Source: Chloroflexota bacterium
GTDB taxonomy: Bacteria; Chloroflexota; Anaerolineae; Promineifilales; Promineifilaceae
Direction: 5' to 3'
NCBI GenBank assembly: GCA_013112725.1
Contig: JABFFZ010000047.1
Span: forward strand, 1-43,593
Length of the DNA stretch: 43,593 bases
A model generated the notes under the pieces. It was given only the letters and a program-made list of their open reading frames with translations, did not search any database and was not told the origin of the DNA. Shown in pieces: positions 33,173 to 41,989 of this stretch; within the stretch, counting starts at the first letter, position 1; each line of letters starts with the position of its first letter. A program made the translations under genes and the position numbers.

Positions 33173-33702
33173 AAGAGCAACCAGGCGACCAGGACGTAGA
33201 CGATGCCGGCTATTACCAGGGCAAATTTGATGGCGGCACAGATGAAGGCAAGCGGGGGAAGGAATACGGCCGTGCTGCCCAACAACAACAGCACCAACGC
33301 CATATTCTCCACATAGTCCAGCAGTGCCGCCAGCCAGGCGCCCCAGGCCAGCCAGATGCCCCATTTAGCCGCCGCTGGCGATTTGGACTGTACTCGCTCC
33401 GCCGCCCACACACAGGCCAGCGAGATGGCCGAGGCGTACACCAGCGGATAGAGGAAATCCAGACCTAGACCAAGCGCGGCTACCAGACGGCCGTGTTCCC
33501 CCCACGAGGCAATCATCAGCTGGGCATTGGCCACGTTACCCGCAAATTCAAAGGAAATGATGCCTACCGGGGCCGCCGTTGTTTGCAGCGCGCCGCCGGT
33601 CAGGTTAAAAAACAACGTCAGGCCCAGCGCCAAAACAATGGCGATCTTCATCCACCGGTTGCGGCGGGGGGCCGGTAAAAAGGCAAATGGTATCTGCATC
33701 AA
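33166..33702 (-). CDS. Unknown four-helix membrane protein
   Basis: A 178-residue membrane protein with about four TM helices (about 18-38, 78-98, 112-140, 145-175). A periplasmic loop holds FEFAGNVANAQLMIASWGEHG. The start is not certain: two ATG codons are adjacent at 33702. No family recognised; it carries two ACGGCCGT octamers. Confidence 0.6.
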   Translation of the reverse strand: MMQIPFAFLPAPRRNRWMKIAIVLALGLTLFFNLTGGALQTTAAPVGIISFEFAGNVANAQLMIASWGEHGRLVAALGLGLDFLYPLVYASAISLACVWAAERVQSKSPAAAKWGIWLAWGAWLAALLDYVENMALVLLLLGSTAVFLPPLAFICAAIKFALVIAGIVYVLVAWLLFR

Positions 33703-34080
33703 TTAGGAATTATGAATTAGGAATTATGAAAAAGCCAACCATGACACAAATTGCGCGAATGGGCCGAAGCAAATAAATTCGCGGCTACGCCAGGCGAAGA
33801 CCGCCTTCGCGGTCTGGTAGCCAGCGGACGGACTATGCGCCAGCCAGTCGGCGAAGGCCGACTTTGCCTTCTGTTGCTGCGTTTTCAACCGCCCGCATGA
33901 ACTCTCTGATTATCGGATATACTATGCTCAACATTCTGGCTCTTTGGGATTTCGTGGGGCCTGGCGTGAAACATGAGGCGTGAAACGTGATGTCTCTCTG
34001 GTCACGTTTCACCCTTCACGGGTTGTCAACCCCCTGAATTCCTGAAGACCTAACATTCTTACCGATTACCGATTACCGAC
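33703..34080. other. Repeat-filled intergenic region
   Basis: No gene. From left to right: AATTAGGAATTATGA words (33700-33731); copy 2 of the dispersed 120-150 bp repeat (33745-33900); a snapback of CGTGAAAC words (33962-34022) with GCGTGAAACGTGA mirrored by TCACGTTTCACCC; then ACCGATT words up to the DUF72 start. Confidence 0.7.
33745..33900 (+). repeat. Diverged 120-150 bp dispersed repeat, copy 2
   Basis: Aligns over most of its length with the minus strand of 6236-6356, with two hairpins (GAAGACCGCCTTCGCGGTC core; GGCGAAGGCCGACTTTGCC) and the same end sequence. Old copies of one repeated element. Confidence 0.6.
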
Positions 34081-34866
34081 ATGACAAACTGGCACATTGG
34101 CACGATGGGTTTTGCTTATGACGGATGGGTTGGCCCGTTTTACCCGGCAGGGCTGCTCTCACGCCATTATCTGAGCCATTACAGCCACTACTTTGACGCG
34201 GTGGAGGTAGACTCCACCTTTTACGGCATTCCCCGGCCAGAGCAGGTGCAGCGCTGGACGGCCATCACGCCACCGCATTTCACCTTTTGCCCCAAAACCC
34301 CCCGCGCCATCACCCATGATGCGCCGCTGCTGGAAGGCATCCCCCTCATGCACGAATTTTTGGCGGTAATGGATCATTTTGGCGACAAATTGGGTCCCAT
34401 CCTCATCCAGTTTGGGCCGGAATTCAGCCATCACCACTTTAATGACCTGCGCCACTTTTTGCAGGCGCTACCCACTGACAAACGCTTTGTCGTTGAGTTT
34501 CGGCATCGCTCATGGGATACGCCAGGCACGGCCGTGCTGCTGGAAGAACGCCACATCTGCCTGGCGGCGGCCGACTACCTCTACATGCCGCACACCATCC
34601 ACCGCACCACCGACTTTCTCTACCTGCGCTGCATTGGCCCACATGGGCAGTTTGGTACCAAAGACCGGGAACTGGTAGATAAAACGCCAGAACTCAAACG
34701 CTGGGCCGCGCAAATGCAACCCCACCTGACGGCCGTCAACGACATCTACGTCTTTATGAACAACGACTATTCCGGCTTTTCCCCCGCCACCTGTAACCGC
34801 TTCAAACAAATCGTGGGGCTGCCGGTGCAGGAGATACGGCCGTTGATTCAAGGACGACTTTTTTAA
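34081..34866 (+). CDS. DUF72 (YecE-like) protein
   Basis: A 261-residue TIM-barrel-like DUF72 protein: IGTMGFAYDGWVGPFYP, FDAVEVDSTFYGIPRPEQVQRW, FTFCPKTPRAITHD, GPILIQFGPEF and FVVEFRHRSW are all family motifs. The family has no proven biochemical role. Full length. Start at 34081 follows a run of ACCGATT repeat words and no clear ribosome site is visible. Confidence 0.85.
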   Translation: MTNWHIGTMGFAYDGWVGPFYPAGLLSRHYLSHYSHYFDAVEVDSTFYGIPRPEQVQRWTAITPPHFTFCPKTPRAITHDAPLLEGIPLMHEFLAVMDHFGDKLGPILIQFGPEFSHHHFNDLRHFLQALPTDKRFVVEFRHRSWDTPGTAVLLEERHICLAAADYLYMPHTIHRTTDFLYLRCIGPHGQFGTKDRELVDKTPELKRWAAQMQPHLTAVNDIYVFMNNDYSGFSPATCNRFKQIVGLPVQEIRPLIQGRLF

Positions 34867-34867
34867 T

Positions 34868-34922
34868 GGTAACTGAGTAATTGGGTAATTGGCAGCAAAT
34901 TACTCAATTACCCAATTACATT
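34868..34922. repeat. Snapback repeat of AATTGGGT words
   Basis: CTGAGTAATTGGGTAATTGG and AATTACTCAATTACCCAATT form a long hairpin in the 64-base gap before the regulator gene. Confidence 0.85.
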
Positions 34923-34930
34923 CCCTCCAC

Positions 34931-35650
34931 ATGAACCCACTCGAACCCACGCTATCCATTGTGAGCCGCTGCTCATTTCTCAAAGGGCTGACACCAGAAG
35001 AATGTCAGGTGGTGGTGGATGGGGCACGGCCGTGTCACATCCGCCAGGGTGAATACTTCTTCCACCAGGGCGAACCCGCCGCCACCTTTTACATCCTGGT
35101 CAGCGGCCAGGCCAAGCTCACCCAAATCAGCCCCGAAGGGCATCAGGTCATCGTCAACTACATTGGCCCCGGTGACGGTCTGGGTATCATCGTTGTCCTC
35201 AGCAACATGGAGTACCCCATCGCCGCCGAAGCCGTAGAGGAGTGCCACGCCCTGGCCTGGGACAAACTTACCACCCGCCAGTTGATGCAGTGTTACCCCC
35301 AATTGGCCATCAACGGCATGGAACTCATCGCCCACCACTTCGCCAGCCTGCAAGAACGGTACCACCAGTTGGTCACCCAGCGCGTCGAGCAGCGTATTGC
35401 CCGCACCTTGCTGCAACTGGTGCGCCAGTTTGGCAAAAAAGTTCCCGAAGGTGTGCGCATTGATATGCCCCTCACCCGCCAAGACCTGGCCGAAATGACC
35501 GGCACCAACCTCTACAACGTTAGCCGTTTTCTCAGCAAATGGGAACAAGTCGGCATCGTCAAATCCAGCCGCAAACGTATCACCCTCTGCAAACCCCATG
35601 ACCTGGTGGTAATCGCCGAAGATCTGGAGCCGGTAATCCGTAATCGGTAA
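34931..35650 (+). CDS. Crp/Fnr-family transcription regulator
   Basis: About 239 residues from the ATG at 34931. An N-terminal cyclic-nucleotide-binding-type beta barrel (RQGEYFFHQGEPAATFYILVSGQAKL) is followed by a dimer helix and a winged helix-turn-helix (LTRQDLAEMTGTNLYNVSRFLSKWEQVGIV). The N-terminus lacks the four-Cys set of oxygen-sensing FNR, so NO- or redox-sensing of the Dnr/Nnr type is possible but unproven. It is the gene directly upstream of nosZ on the same strand; a control role for the nos genes is inferred. Its last residues come from GTAATCCG words. Confidence 0.88.
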   Translation: MNPLEPTLSIVSRCSFLKGLTPEECQVVVDGARPCHIRQGEYFFHQGEPAATFYILVSGQAKLTQISPEGHQVIVNYIGPGDGLGIIVVLSNMEYPIAAEAVEECHALAWDKLTTRQLMQCYPQLAINGMELIAHHFASLQERYHQLVTQRVEQRIARTLLQLVRQFGKKVPEGVRIDMPLTRQDLAEMTGTNLYNVSRFLSKWEQVGIVKSSRKRITLCKPHDLVVIAEDLEPVIRNR

Positions 35651-35689
35651 TTGGACAACACCTACCGGCAACTTGCCACCTTGTGAAAA

Positions 35690-35705
35690 TTTGCACTTTT
35701 GCAAA
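35690..35705. promoter_or_regulatory. Candidate Crp/Fnr-type operator upstream of nosZ
   Basis: TTTGCACTTTTGCAAA is a 16-base palindrome with 6-base arms, the size used by Crp/Fnr dimers, between the regulator gene and nosZ. It is about 180 bases before the nosZ start. Confidence 0.4.
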
Positions 35706-35820
35706 GACACTCATGATCTTCTCCCGTACGCTACCCATATCAGGGATTGATCCAAAATCCCACTATTAAAAATTATCTACCGGGAATTCGGGAACGGCCG
35801 TGACACAGATGCATAAATTT

Positions 35821-35862
35821 CACGCATCACGCATCACGCATCACCCATCATCCATCACGAAT
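35821..35862. repeat. ATCACGC word repeat upstream of nosZ
   Basis: About five copies of CACGCATC, some diverged to CACCCATC, same word as the array at 15921. Confidence 0.8.
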
Positions 35863-35884
35863 CCCTCTGTACAGGAGAAGAACA

Positions 35885-37918
35885 ATGACAAAAGAATGGT
35901 TTTATCAACACAAATTAGGACTTCTCGGCCTGCTGGTGGTCATCCTGGCGATTGGCTTGCTGGCCAGCTGCGACCGCTCCGAAGAAGGCGGCAGCAGTAC
36001 GGCTCAGACCACCGGCCTCTCGGCCGACGCCAACGCCCTGGCCCAAGAACGCGGCTTCACCCCCGATGATGTCTACGCCGCCCTCAAAACCTACATGCCC
36101 ACCGGCGAATTAGACCCCTACATCATGTTTGCCTCTGGTGGGCAAGGCGGGCAGGTATTGGTCATCGGCGTGCCCTCCATGCGCATTTTGAAGGTCATTG
36201 GCGTTTTTACGCCCGAACCCTGGCAAGGGTATGGCTATGGCGGTTCCAGCAATGAGGTGCTGGCGGGCGGTTTCATGGATGAAGAGCATCCCCTCCTCTG
36301 GGGCGACACCCACCACCCTTCTATCTCGGAAACCAATGGCGAATATGACGGCAAGTTCCTCTTCATCAACGACAAAGCCAATGCCCGTTTAGCCATCATT
36401 GACCTGCGCGACTTTGAGACCAAACAACTCATCAAAAACCCCAACGCCATCAACGATCACGGTGGCGCGTTTGTCACCCCCAACACCGAGTATGTCATTG
36501 AAGGGCCGCAATACGCCGCCCCCATCGGTTGGGAATATGCCTCATTGGACGACTACAACGCCCAATATCGCGGCCTGATCACCTTTTGGAAGTTTGACCG
36601 GGTAACGGGCCGTGTAGACGAAAGCAAATCCTTCCAAATCGAATTGCCCCCCTACTGGCAAGATTTATGCGACGCCGGTAAAGGGCCGAGCGAGGGTTGG
36701 ATTTTCTGCAACTCCTTCAATACCGAATTGGCCACCGGCGGTGTGGAATTGGGTAATCCCCCCTTTGAAGCTGGCACCACCAAAAACGACACCGACTACC
36801 TGCATATCATTAACTGGAAAGCGGCCGAAGAAGTGTACAACGCTGGTAAATATGAGATGATCAACGGTATCGCTGTCATCAGTCTGCAAACGGCGATTGA
36901 TGAAAAGCTGCTCTACTTCACCCCCGAACCCAAAAGCCCGCACGGCGCGGACGTCACCCCTGGCGGTGAATACATCGTTGTCGGCGGCAAACTCGACCCC
37001 CACGTCACCATTTACTCCTTCGACAAGATCATGAAAGCCATTGAAGGCGGTGGTTTAGACACAGATGTGTACGGTGTGCCCGTTATCCCCCTGGACGCCA
37101 GCATGGAAGCGCAGGTAGAACTGGGGCTTGGCCCGCTGCACACCGTTTTTGACGACAAAGGGTATGCCTACACTTCCCTTTTCCTGGATTCGGCCGTGGC
37201 CCGCTGGGCGTTGGGCGGCCCGTATGCCGACAAACACCCGGAAGACGGCTGGACGCTGGTGCAAAAATTGCCCGTCCATTACAACATCGGCCACATTACC
37301 GCCGCCGAAGGCGATACCGCCACTCCCGATGGGCAGTTTGTGGTAGCGTTGAACAAGTGGAGCATTGACCGCTTTGCCAATGTGGGGCCGCTGCTGCCGC
37401 AAAACTTCCAACTGGTAGACATCTCCCGCACCGGCGACCAGATGAAACTGCTCTACGACATGCCCATTGGCATGGCCGAGCCGCACTACGCCCAGATTAT
37501 CAAGGCGGACAAATTGCAGCCCTTTGAAGTGTACCCTGAAATTGGCTGGAACCCGGAGACAATGAGTGTTGACCCCAATGGCATAAAGACGCCGGAAGAA
37601 GCGCGCGTGGAACGGAATGGAGATACAGTGGAAGTCTGGATGGCCGTTATCCGCTCTCACTTCACACCTGAACGGGTGGAATTAAAAGAAGGTGATCACG
37701 TCATCTGGCATCTGACCAATCTGGAACGTACCCGCGACGCCACGCACGGCTTTGCCCTCTCCGGCTACAACATTAACCTGAGCCTCGAACCGGGCGAAAC
37801 GCAAACGGTTGAGTTTGACGCCACACAACCCGGCACCTACACCTTCTACTGTACCGAGTTCTGCTCGGCGCTGCACCTGGAAATGCTCGGCTATTTCCTG
37901 GTGGAACCGAAAGAGTAA
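35885..37918 (+). CDS. nosZ: Nitrous-oxide reductase, Sec/lipoprotein type
   Basis: A 677-residue NosZ. N-terminus has a hydrophobic signal and lipobox LASC (Cys29) with no twin-arginine motif, the pattern of clade II (Sec-exported) enzymes, so it is probably anchored outside the membrane. The seven-bladed propeller includes DTHHPSISETNG, HGADVTPGGEY, KLDPHVTIYS, LGPLHTVFDD and EPHYAQ with the CuZ His residues; the C-terminal cupredoxin domain ends with the CuA site TFYCTEFCSALHLEM. It reduces N2O to N2. AGGAG ribosome site. It is the only long region in the window without an ACGGCCGT octamer, which could reflect later arrival. Confidence 0.96.
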   Translation: MTKEWFYQHKLGLLGLLVVILAIGLLASCDRSEEGGSSTAQTTGLSADANALAQERGFTPDDVYAALKTYMPTGELDPYIMFASGGQGGQVLVIGVPSMRILKVIGVFTPEPWQGYGYGGSSNEVLAGGFMDEEHPLLWGDTHHPSISETNGEYDGKFLFINDKANARLAIIDLRDFETKQLIKNPNAINDHGGAFVTPNTEYVIEGPQYAAPIGWEYASLDDYNAQYRGLITFWKFDRVTGRVDESKSFQIELPPYWQDLCDAGKGPSEGWIFCNSFNTELATGGVELGNPPFEAGTTKNDTDYLHIINWKAAEEVYNAGKYEMINGIAVISLQTAIDEKLLYFTPEPKSPHGADVTPGGEYIVVGGKLDPHVTIYSFDKIMKAIEGGGLDTDVYGVPVIPLDASMEAQVELGLGPLHTVFDDKGYAYTSLFLDSAVARWALGGPYADKHPEDGWTLVQKLPVHYNIGHITAAEGDTATPDGQFVVALNKWSIDRFANVGPLLPQNFQLVDISRTGDQMKLLYDMPIGMAEPHYAQIIKADKLQPFEVYPEIGWNPETMSVDPNGIKTPEEARVERNGDTVEVWMAVIRSHFTPERVELKEGDHVIWHLTNLERTRDATHGFALSGYNINLSLEPGETQTVEFDATQPGTYTFYCTEFCSALHLEMLGYFLVEPKE

Positions 37919-37991
37919 TTATGAATTAGGAATTATGAATTATGAAGAAGCGCCTGCTTCATAATTTATAATTCATAATTCCTAATTCCTC
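37916..37991. repeat. Snapback repeat of AATTATGAATTAGG words
   Basis: AATTATGAATTAGGAATTAT is mirrored by ATAATTCATAATTCC. It fills the nosZ to next-gene gap and is likely to fold into a strong hairpin, which could separate nosZ from downstream transcription. Confidence 0.85.
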
Positions 37992-38003
37992 CCCAAGTGT
38001 GTC

Positions 38004-38675
38004 ATGTTCGATTCAGACGTAAAGGTGGTGCTACCGGATGGCAGTACCCACCGCTTAATGGATTATTTACTGCCCAGTGCGCTATTGATGTTAGGGGCGC
38101 TGCTGCTGGTGGTTTCCATTTTCCTGCCCTATTGGAGTATGACCATGGAAGCGCCACAATATCCCCAAGGGCTGCACGTGGATGTGTATGTTAACCGGCT
38201 GGAAGGGGATATGCGCGAGATTGACGCCCTGAACCATTACCTGGGAATGCCGGTATTGAATGAAGGTGGGCAATTGGAACGCTCGATTTCTGTTGTTTCG
38301 ATTATCACTCTGGGGCTGCTGCTGCTGGCAGCGGTCTTTGTGCATAACCGCTGGGCGGCTGTCCTTGCCCTACCCGCTATCCTGTTTCCGTTGGTGTTTG
38401 TGGCCGATTTGTGGTGGATTTTGTACCAGTACGGCCACAGCATTGACCCAAGTTCGGCGCTTGGTGGGGCCATCGAGCCGTTTACGCCGCCAATTATTGG
38501 CCGGGGCACGGTAGCGCAGTTTGCTACAGTTGGGCAATTTGAGATTGGTTTTTACCTGGCGCTGGCGGCCGTCGGTGTGATATTGGTGGGGCTGTGGTTC
38601 CACCGGCGGGCTTATAAGCCGGTGCAAGATGCGCGGGAACGGATGAAAACGGCCGTGCCCACCCCCTTATCATGA
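38004..38675 (+). CDS. Nos-cluster membrane protein
   Basis: A 223-residue protein with about four TM helices (about 25-45, 95-115, 118-135, 180-200) and an outside loop between the first and second (YPQGLHVDVYVNRLEGDMREIDALNHYLGM). I recall similar proteins in nos clusters of Firmicutes and Chloroflexota (NosB-like position), but no function is established. It lies between nosZ and nosD with a four-base overlap to the latter, so it is part of the maturation operon. Confidence 0.65.
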   Translation: MFDSDVKVVLPDGSTHRLMDYLLPSALLMLGALLLVVSIFLPYWSMTMEAPQYPQGLHVDVYVNRLEGDMREIDALNHYLGMPVLNEGGQLERSISVVSIITLGLLLLAAVFVHNRWAAVLALPAILFPLVFVADLWWILYQYGHSIDPSSALGGAIEPFTPPIIGRGTVAQFATVGQFEIGFYLALAAVGVILVGLWFHRRAYKPVQDARERMKTAVPTPLS

Positions 38676-41080
38676 ACACTTCCCGGCGCCTTGATCTGGC
38701 AAATTTGCAATGGGGTGGCAAGTGGCCTGCCACCGGCTACCGGCCACCGGCCACCTGCATACGGCTCGTCATCCTGATTGGGTTCATTGGGTGGCTGGTG
38801 GGCGGCACGGCCGTAGCCAACGCCCAGTCAACCCCCAACACCCGTGTCGTCTCTGCCAACGGCCCGTACACTACCATTACTGCCGCGCTGGAAGCGGCGC
38901 AGCCCGGCGACATCATTGAAGTTCACGGCGGCCTTCACCCGGCGCTGACGGTGGATAAAAGTGTCAATCTTGTCGGTGTGGATTGGCCAGTGATTGACGG
39001 GCAGGGCCAGGGCGCGGTGGTGGTCATTACCGCCTCCGACGTGCAGTTTCAAGGTTTTGTGGTGCGCGGCAGCGGCAGCGAACCCGACCGCAACCACGCC
39101 GGCATCACCGTCGCCGCCCCCCGCGCTCTGGTGGCCCACAACCGGTTGGAAGATGTCTTGTTTGGCGTCTATGTGGCCCAGGGCGAAGATACAGTCGTGC
39201 GCGGCAACGATATTACCGGCAAAGCGGAGTATGACAGTGGCCGTAAGGGGGATGGCATCCGCCTCTGGTACAGCCCTGGCGTGGTGGTGGAGCAGAACAT
39301 CATCCACGAGACCCGTGACGTGGTAGTGTGGTATTCGCCCCATGTGATCATCCGGGAAAACGTGATTCGGAACGGCCGTTACGGTGTGCATCTCATGTAT
39401 ACCGACCAGGTAGAAATCAGCCACAACCAACTGCTGAACAATTCAGTGGGGGCCTATGCCATGTATGCGGATGACGTGATCATCAGCTACAACCTGATCA
39501 CCGGGCAGCGCGGCCCCAGCGGCTATGCCCTCGGTTTTAAGGATGCCAGCAATGTGCTGGTTCACGACAATGTATTGGTGGACAACGGCGGCGGCATATT
39601 TCTGGACGGCACACCGTTTTATCCCCAGAGTTACGGCCGTTTTGAAGACAACATCATCGCCTTTAACGACGTAGGCGTTGTGTTGCAACCGGCCGTGAAA
39701 GGCAACGACTTTACCGGCAATACCTTTTGGGAAAACGTTTCCCATATGACCTTGCAAGGCGGCGGGAAGCCTGGCCTCAACAATTGGCTGAGCAATTTCT
39801 GGAGCGATTACACCGGCTTCGATGCCGACGGCGACGGGCTGGGTGATACCGCTTACACCTCCGAACGCTTCTATGAAAACCTGACCGATCAGGAACCCCG
39901 GCTGCGGATGCTGGCTTACAGTCCGGCAGCCCAGGCCATCGAATTTGCCGGGCAATCCTTTCCCATCATCCGCCCTCAGCCGAAATTGAGCGACCCCGCG
40001 CCGCTGGTGCAGCCAGGCACAATCCCCGCTTTTGCCATGCCGCCCGTACCGTCTGTCTGGCCATTGCTGGTCACGGCCGTGGCCCTCATCCTGCTTGGTC
40101 TTTTCTGCAGTGGCCTGGCCTACTTCGGCGCACCCACCCGCCGCCCCCAACCAACCAATCCACCTACACAGGTAAATCCTATGAACAACCTAGCCGAGTC
40201 CTACCCGGACATGCCACTCCTTACCAATCTGCGCATTACCGGCGTCAGTAAACGGTATGGCAAAATTCACGCCCTGCAAGACATCTCCTTCACGGCCCAA
40301 ACGGGCGACGCCATCGCCCTCTGGGGGGCCAACGGGGCCGGCAAAACGACCCTGCTTAAGGCCATCCTGGGGCTGATTACGTTTGAGGGACAGATTGAAG
40401 TGAACGGCCGTGACGCCCGCCGCGATGGCAAAAATACCCGGCGGCACATCGGTTATGTGCCCCAGGAAGCGGTTTTCTACGATTGGGATGTGACCGCCAC
40501 CATGCAATTCTACGCCCGGCTCAAAAAAGCAAACCCGGCGCGTATCCCCCTTTTGCTAGAACAGCTTGGTCTGGCCGAACACAGTCAGAAACCAGTGCCC
40601 GCCCTCTCTGGCGGCCTCAAGCAGCGATTGGCGCTGGCCATCGCCCGGCTGGATGAACCGCCTGTGCTGCTGCTGGATGAACCCACCGCCAGCCTGGACG
40701 CCCAGGCGCGGCGTGACTATCTGCAACTGCTCATTGGCCTGCGCCAAGCGGGCAAGACCATCGTCTTTGCCTCGCACCGACTGGAAGAAGTGGAGGCGTT
40801 GGCCAACCGGGTACTGCTGCTGGAACAAGGGCAGTTGGTGGAAACGCTGCCCGCCAATGAACTGCGCGCCCGCTTTGCGCCAGAAGTAGAGATGGCGGTG
40901 TGGGTGGCGGAAGGGGCACGGCCGTTTGCCCTGGCCCATCTGCAACAAATCGGCCTCAATCCGCACCTGAACGGCCGTGGCAGTATCGTCACCCGCGTCC
41001 AAAACGGCCAGAAGATGCACCTGATCCAGACGCTCAACGACAACGGGATTCAGGTGGTGGATTTTGAGATTGAACAATAA
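38672..41080 (+). CDS. nosD/nosF: NosD-NosF fusion: copper-site maturation protein plus ABC ATPase
   Basis: One 802-residue frame. Residues about 30-52 form a signal (VANAQ cleavage region), followed by a right-handed parallel beta-helix with repeats such as LVAHNRLEDVLFGVYV and PHVIIRENVIRNGRYGVHLMY (NosD, periplasmic). A TM helix (about 459-483) is followed from residue 504 by a complete ABC ATPase: GANGAGKTTLL, PVPALSGGLKQRLALA and VLLLDEPTASLD (NosF). A Met at 504 could also start a separate NosF. Normally nosD and nosF are separate genes; the topology (outside domain, TM, inside ATPase) makes a fused protein plausible. Residues 14-28 come from an intergenic-type GTGGC repeat. Confidence 0.85.
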   Translation: MNTSRRLDLANLQWGGKWPATGYRPPATCIRLVILIGFIGWLVGGTAVANAQSTPNTRVVSANGPYTTITAALEAAQPGDIIEVHGGLHPALTVDKSVNLVGVDWPVIDGQGQGAVVVITASDVQFQGFVVRGSGSEPDRNHAGITVAAPRALVAHNRLEDVLFGVYVAQGEDTVVRGNDITGKAEYDSGRKGDGIRLWYSPGVVVEQNIIHETRDVVVWYSPHVIIRENVIRNGRYGVHLMYTDQVEISHNQLLNNSVGAYAMYADDVIISYNLITGQRGPSGYALGFKDASNVLVHDNVLVDNGGGIFLDGTPFYPQSYGRFEDNIIAFNDVGVVLQPAVKGNDFTGNTFWENVSHMTLQGGGKPGLNNWLSNFWSDYTGFDADGDGLGDTAYTSERFYENLTDQEPRLRMLAYSPAAQAIEFAGQSFPIIRPQPKLSDPAPLVQPGTIPAFAMPPVPSVWPLLVTAVALILLGLFCSGLAYFGAPTRRPQPTNPPTQVNPMNNLAESYPDMPLLTNLRITGVSKRYGKIHALQDISFTAQTGDAIALWGANGAGKTTLLKAILGLITFEGQIEVNGRDARRDGKNTRRHIGYVPQEAVFYDWDVTATMQFYARLKKANPARIPLLLEQLGLAEHSQKPVPALSGGLKQRLALAIARLDEPPVLLLDEPTASLDAQARRDYLQLLIGLRQAGKTIVFASHRLEEVEALANRVLLLEQGQLVETLPANELRARFAPEVEMAVWVAEGARPFALAHLQQIGLNPHLNGRGSIVTRVQNGQKMHLIQTLNDNGIQVVDFEIEQ
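38711..38755. repeat. GTGGC/GGCCACC words inside the nosD start
   Basis: GGTGGCAAGTGGCC is followed by ACCGGCCACCGGCCACC-like words; related to the hairpin at 21927. Encodes the Trp-Gly-Gly-Lys stretch of the signal region. Confidence 0.6.
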
Positions 41081-41092
41081 TTTTTGTTTGTA

Positions 41093-41133
41093 GTAGGCGA
41101 TTCATCGCCTGCAAACGGCGATAAATCACCTAC
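41093..41133. repeat. Inverted repeat between nosDF and nosY
   Basis: Arms 41093-41109 and 41117-41133 (GTAGGCGATTCATCGCC and near-complement, about 15 of 17) with a 7-base loop, in the gap before nosY. Confidence 0.75.
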
Positions 41134-41161
41134 CACGAACGGGGAACGGGAAACGGTAAAC

Positions 41162-41989
41162 ATGGAACTCACACTACTTTGGGCTATTGCCCAACGAGAA
41201 CTGCGCGAGGCGCTGCGTAATAAATGGTTATGGTTATACGGCCTGGGCTTTGCCGGGCTGGCATTGGCGTTGTCGCGGGCCGGGCTGGCTTCGGCCGGAT
41301 ACAGCGGCCTGGGCGGTTTCGGCCGGACTGCCGCCAGCCTGATCAACGCCCTGCTGCTGTTTGTGCCCCTCATCGGCCTGAGCGTGGGTGCGGGCGCCAT
41401 TGCCGCCGACCGGGAACGAGGCACCCTGCTTTATCTGCTGGCCCAGCCCATCAGCCGAAGCGAACTCTTTTTTGGCAAGGCGTTGGGCGCGGCACTGGCG
41501 GTGCTGGCGGCGCTGGCACTCGGTTTTGGTCTGGCCGGTTTGGGGCTGAGCGTGGGCGGCGGCGGTAATACCTTCATCTACCTGCAATTAGCTGGCTTTT
41601 CCTTGCTGTTAGCTTTAGCCGCGTTGGGGCTGGGGTTTATCATCAGCAGCCTGACGCGCAAAGCAGCCGCCGCTTCCGGCGCGGCCCTCATCCTATGGCT
41701 GGCGCTGGTCTTTTTGGGCGACCTGGGGCTGATTGGTTTTGCCATCAGCGCCCGCCCCAGCCCGGCTGTGTTGTGGAGCGCGCTCATTTTGAATCCCTTG
41801 CAGGTATTCAAATTGGGCGCCATTTTCAGTCTACGCGCCACACTGGATACTCTGGGGCCGGTAGGCCAATACGCGGTCTACAAGTTTGGCGATAACCTGC
41901 CCCTGCTGCTGGTTGGCTTGTTGGCAGTATGGATCATCCTGACCTTTGGTATGGCTTATGCCATTTTTAGTAAACGAGGTGATTTATGA
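41162..41989 (+). CDS. nosY: NosY-like ABC transporter permease
   Basis: About 275 residues from the ATG at 41162 (an upstream start at 41084 only adds repeat sequence). Six TM helices and ABC-2 type motifs (LLWAIAQRELREALRNKWLWLYG, SVGAGAIAADRERGTLLYLLAQPISRSELFFGKALG). Partner of the NosF ATPase and NosD in moving sulfur or other material needed for the CuZ centre. Overlaps nosL by four bases. Confidence 0.9.
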   Translation: MELTLLWAIAQRELREALRNKWLWLYGLGFAGLALALSRAGLASAGYSGLGGFGRTAASLINALLLFVPLIGLSVGAGAIAADRERGTLLYLLAQPISRSELFFGKALGAALAVLAALALGFGLAGLGLSVGGGGNTFIYLQLAGFSLLLALAALGLGFIISSLTRKAAAASGAALILWLALVFLGDLGLIGFAISARPSPAVLWSALILNPLQVFKLGAIFSLRATLDTLGPVGQYAVYKFGDNLPLLLVGLLAVWIILTFGMAYAIFSKRGDL

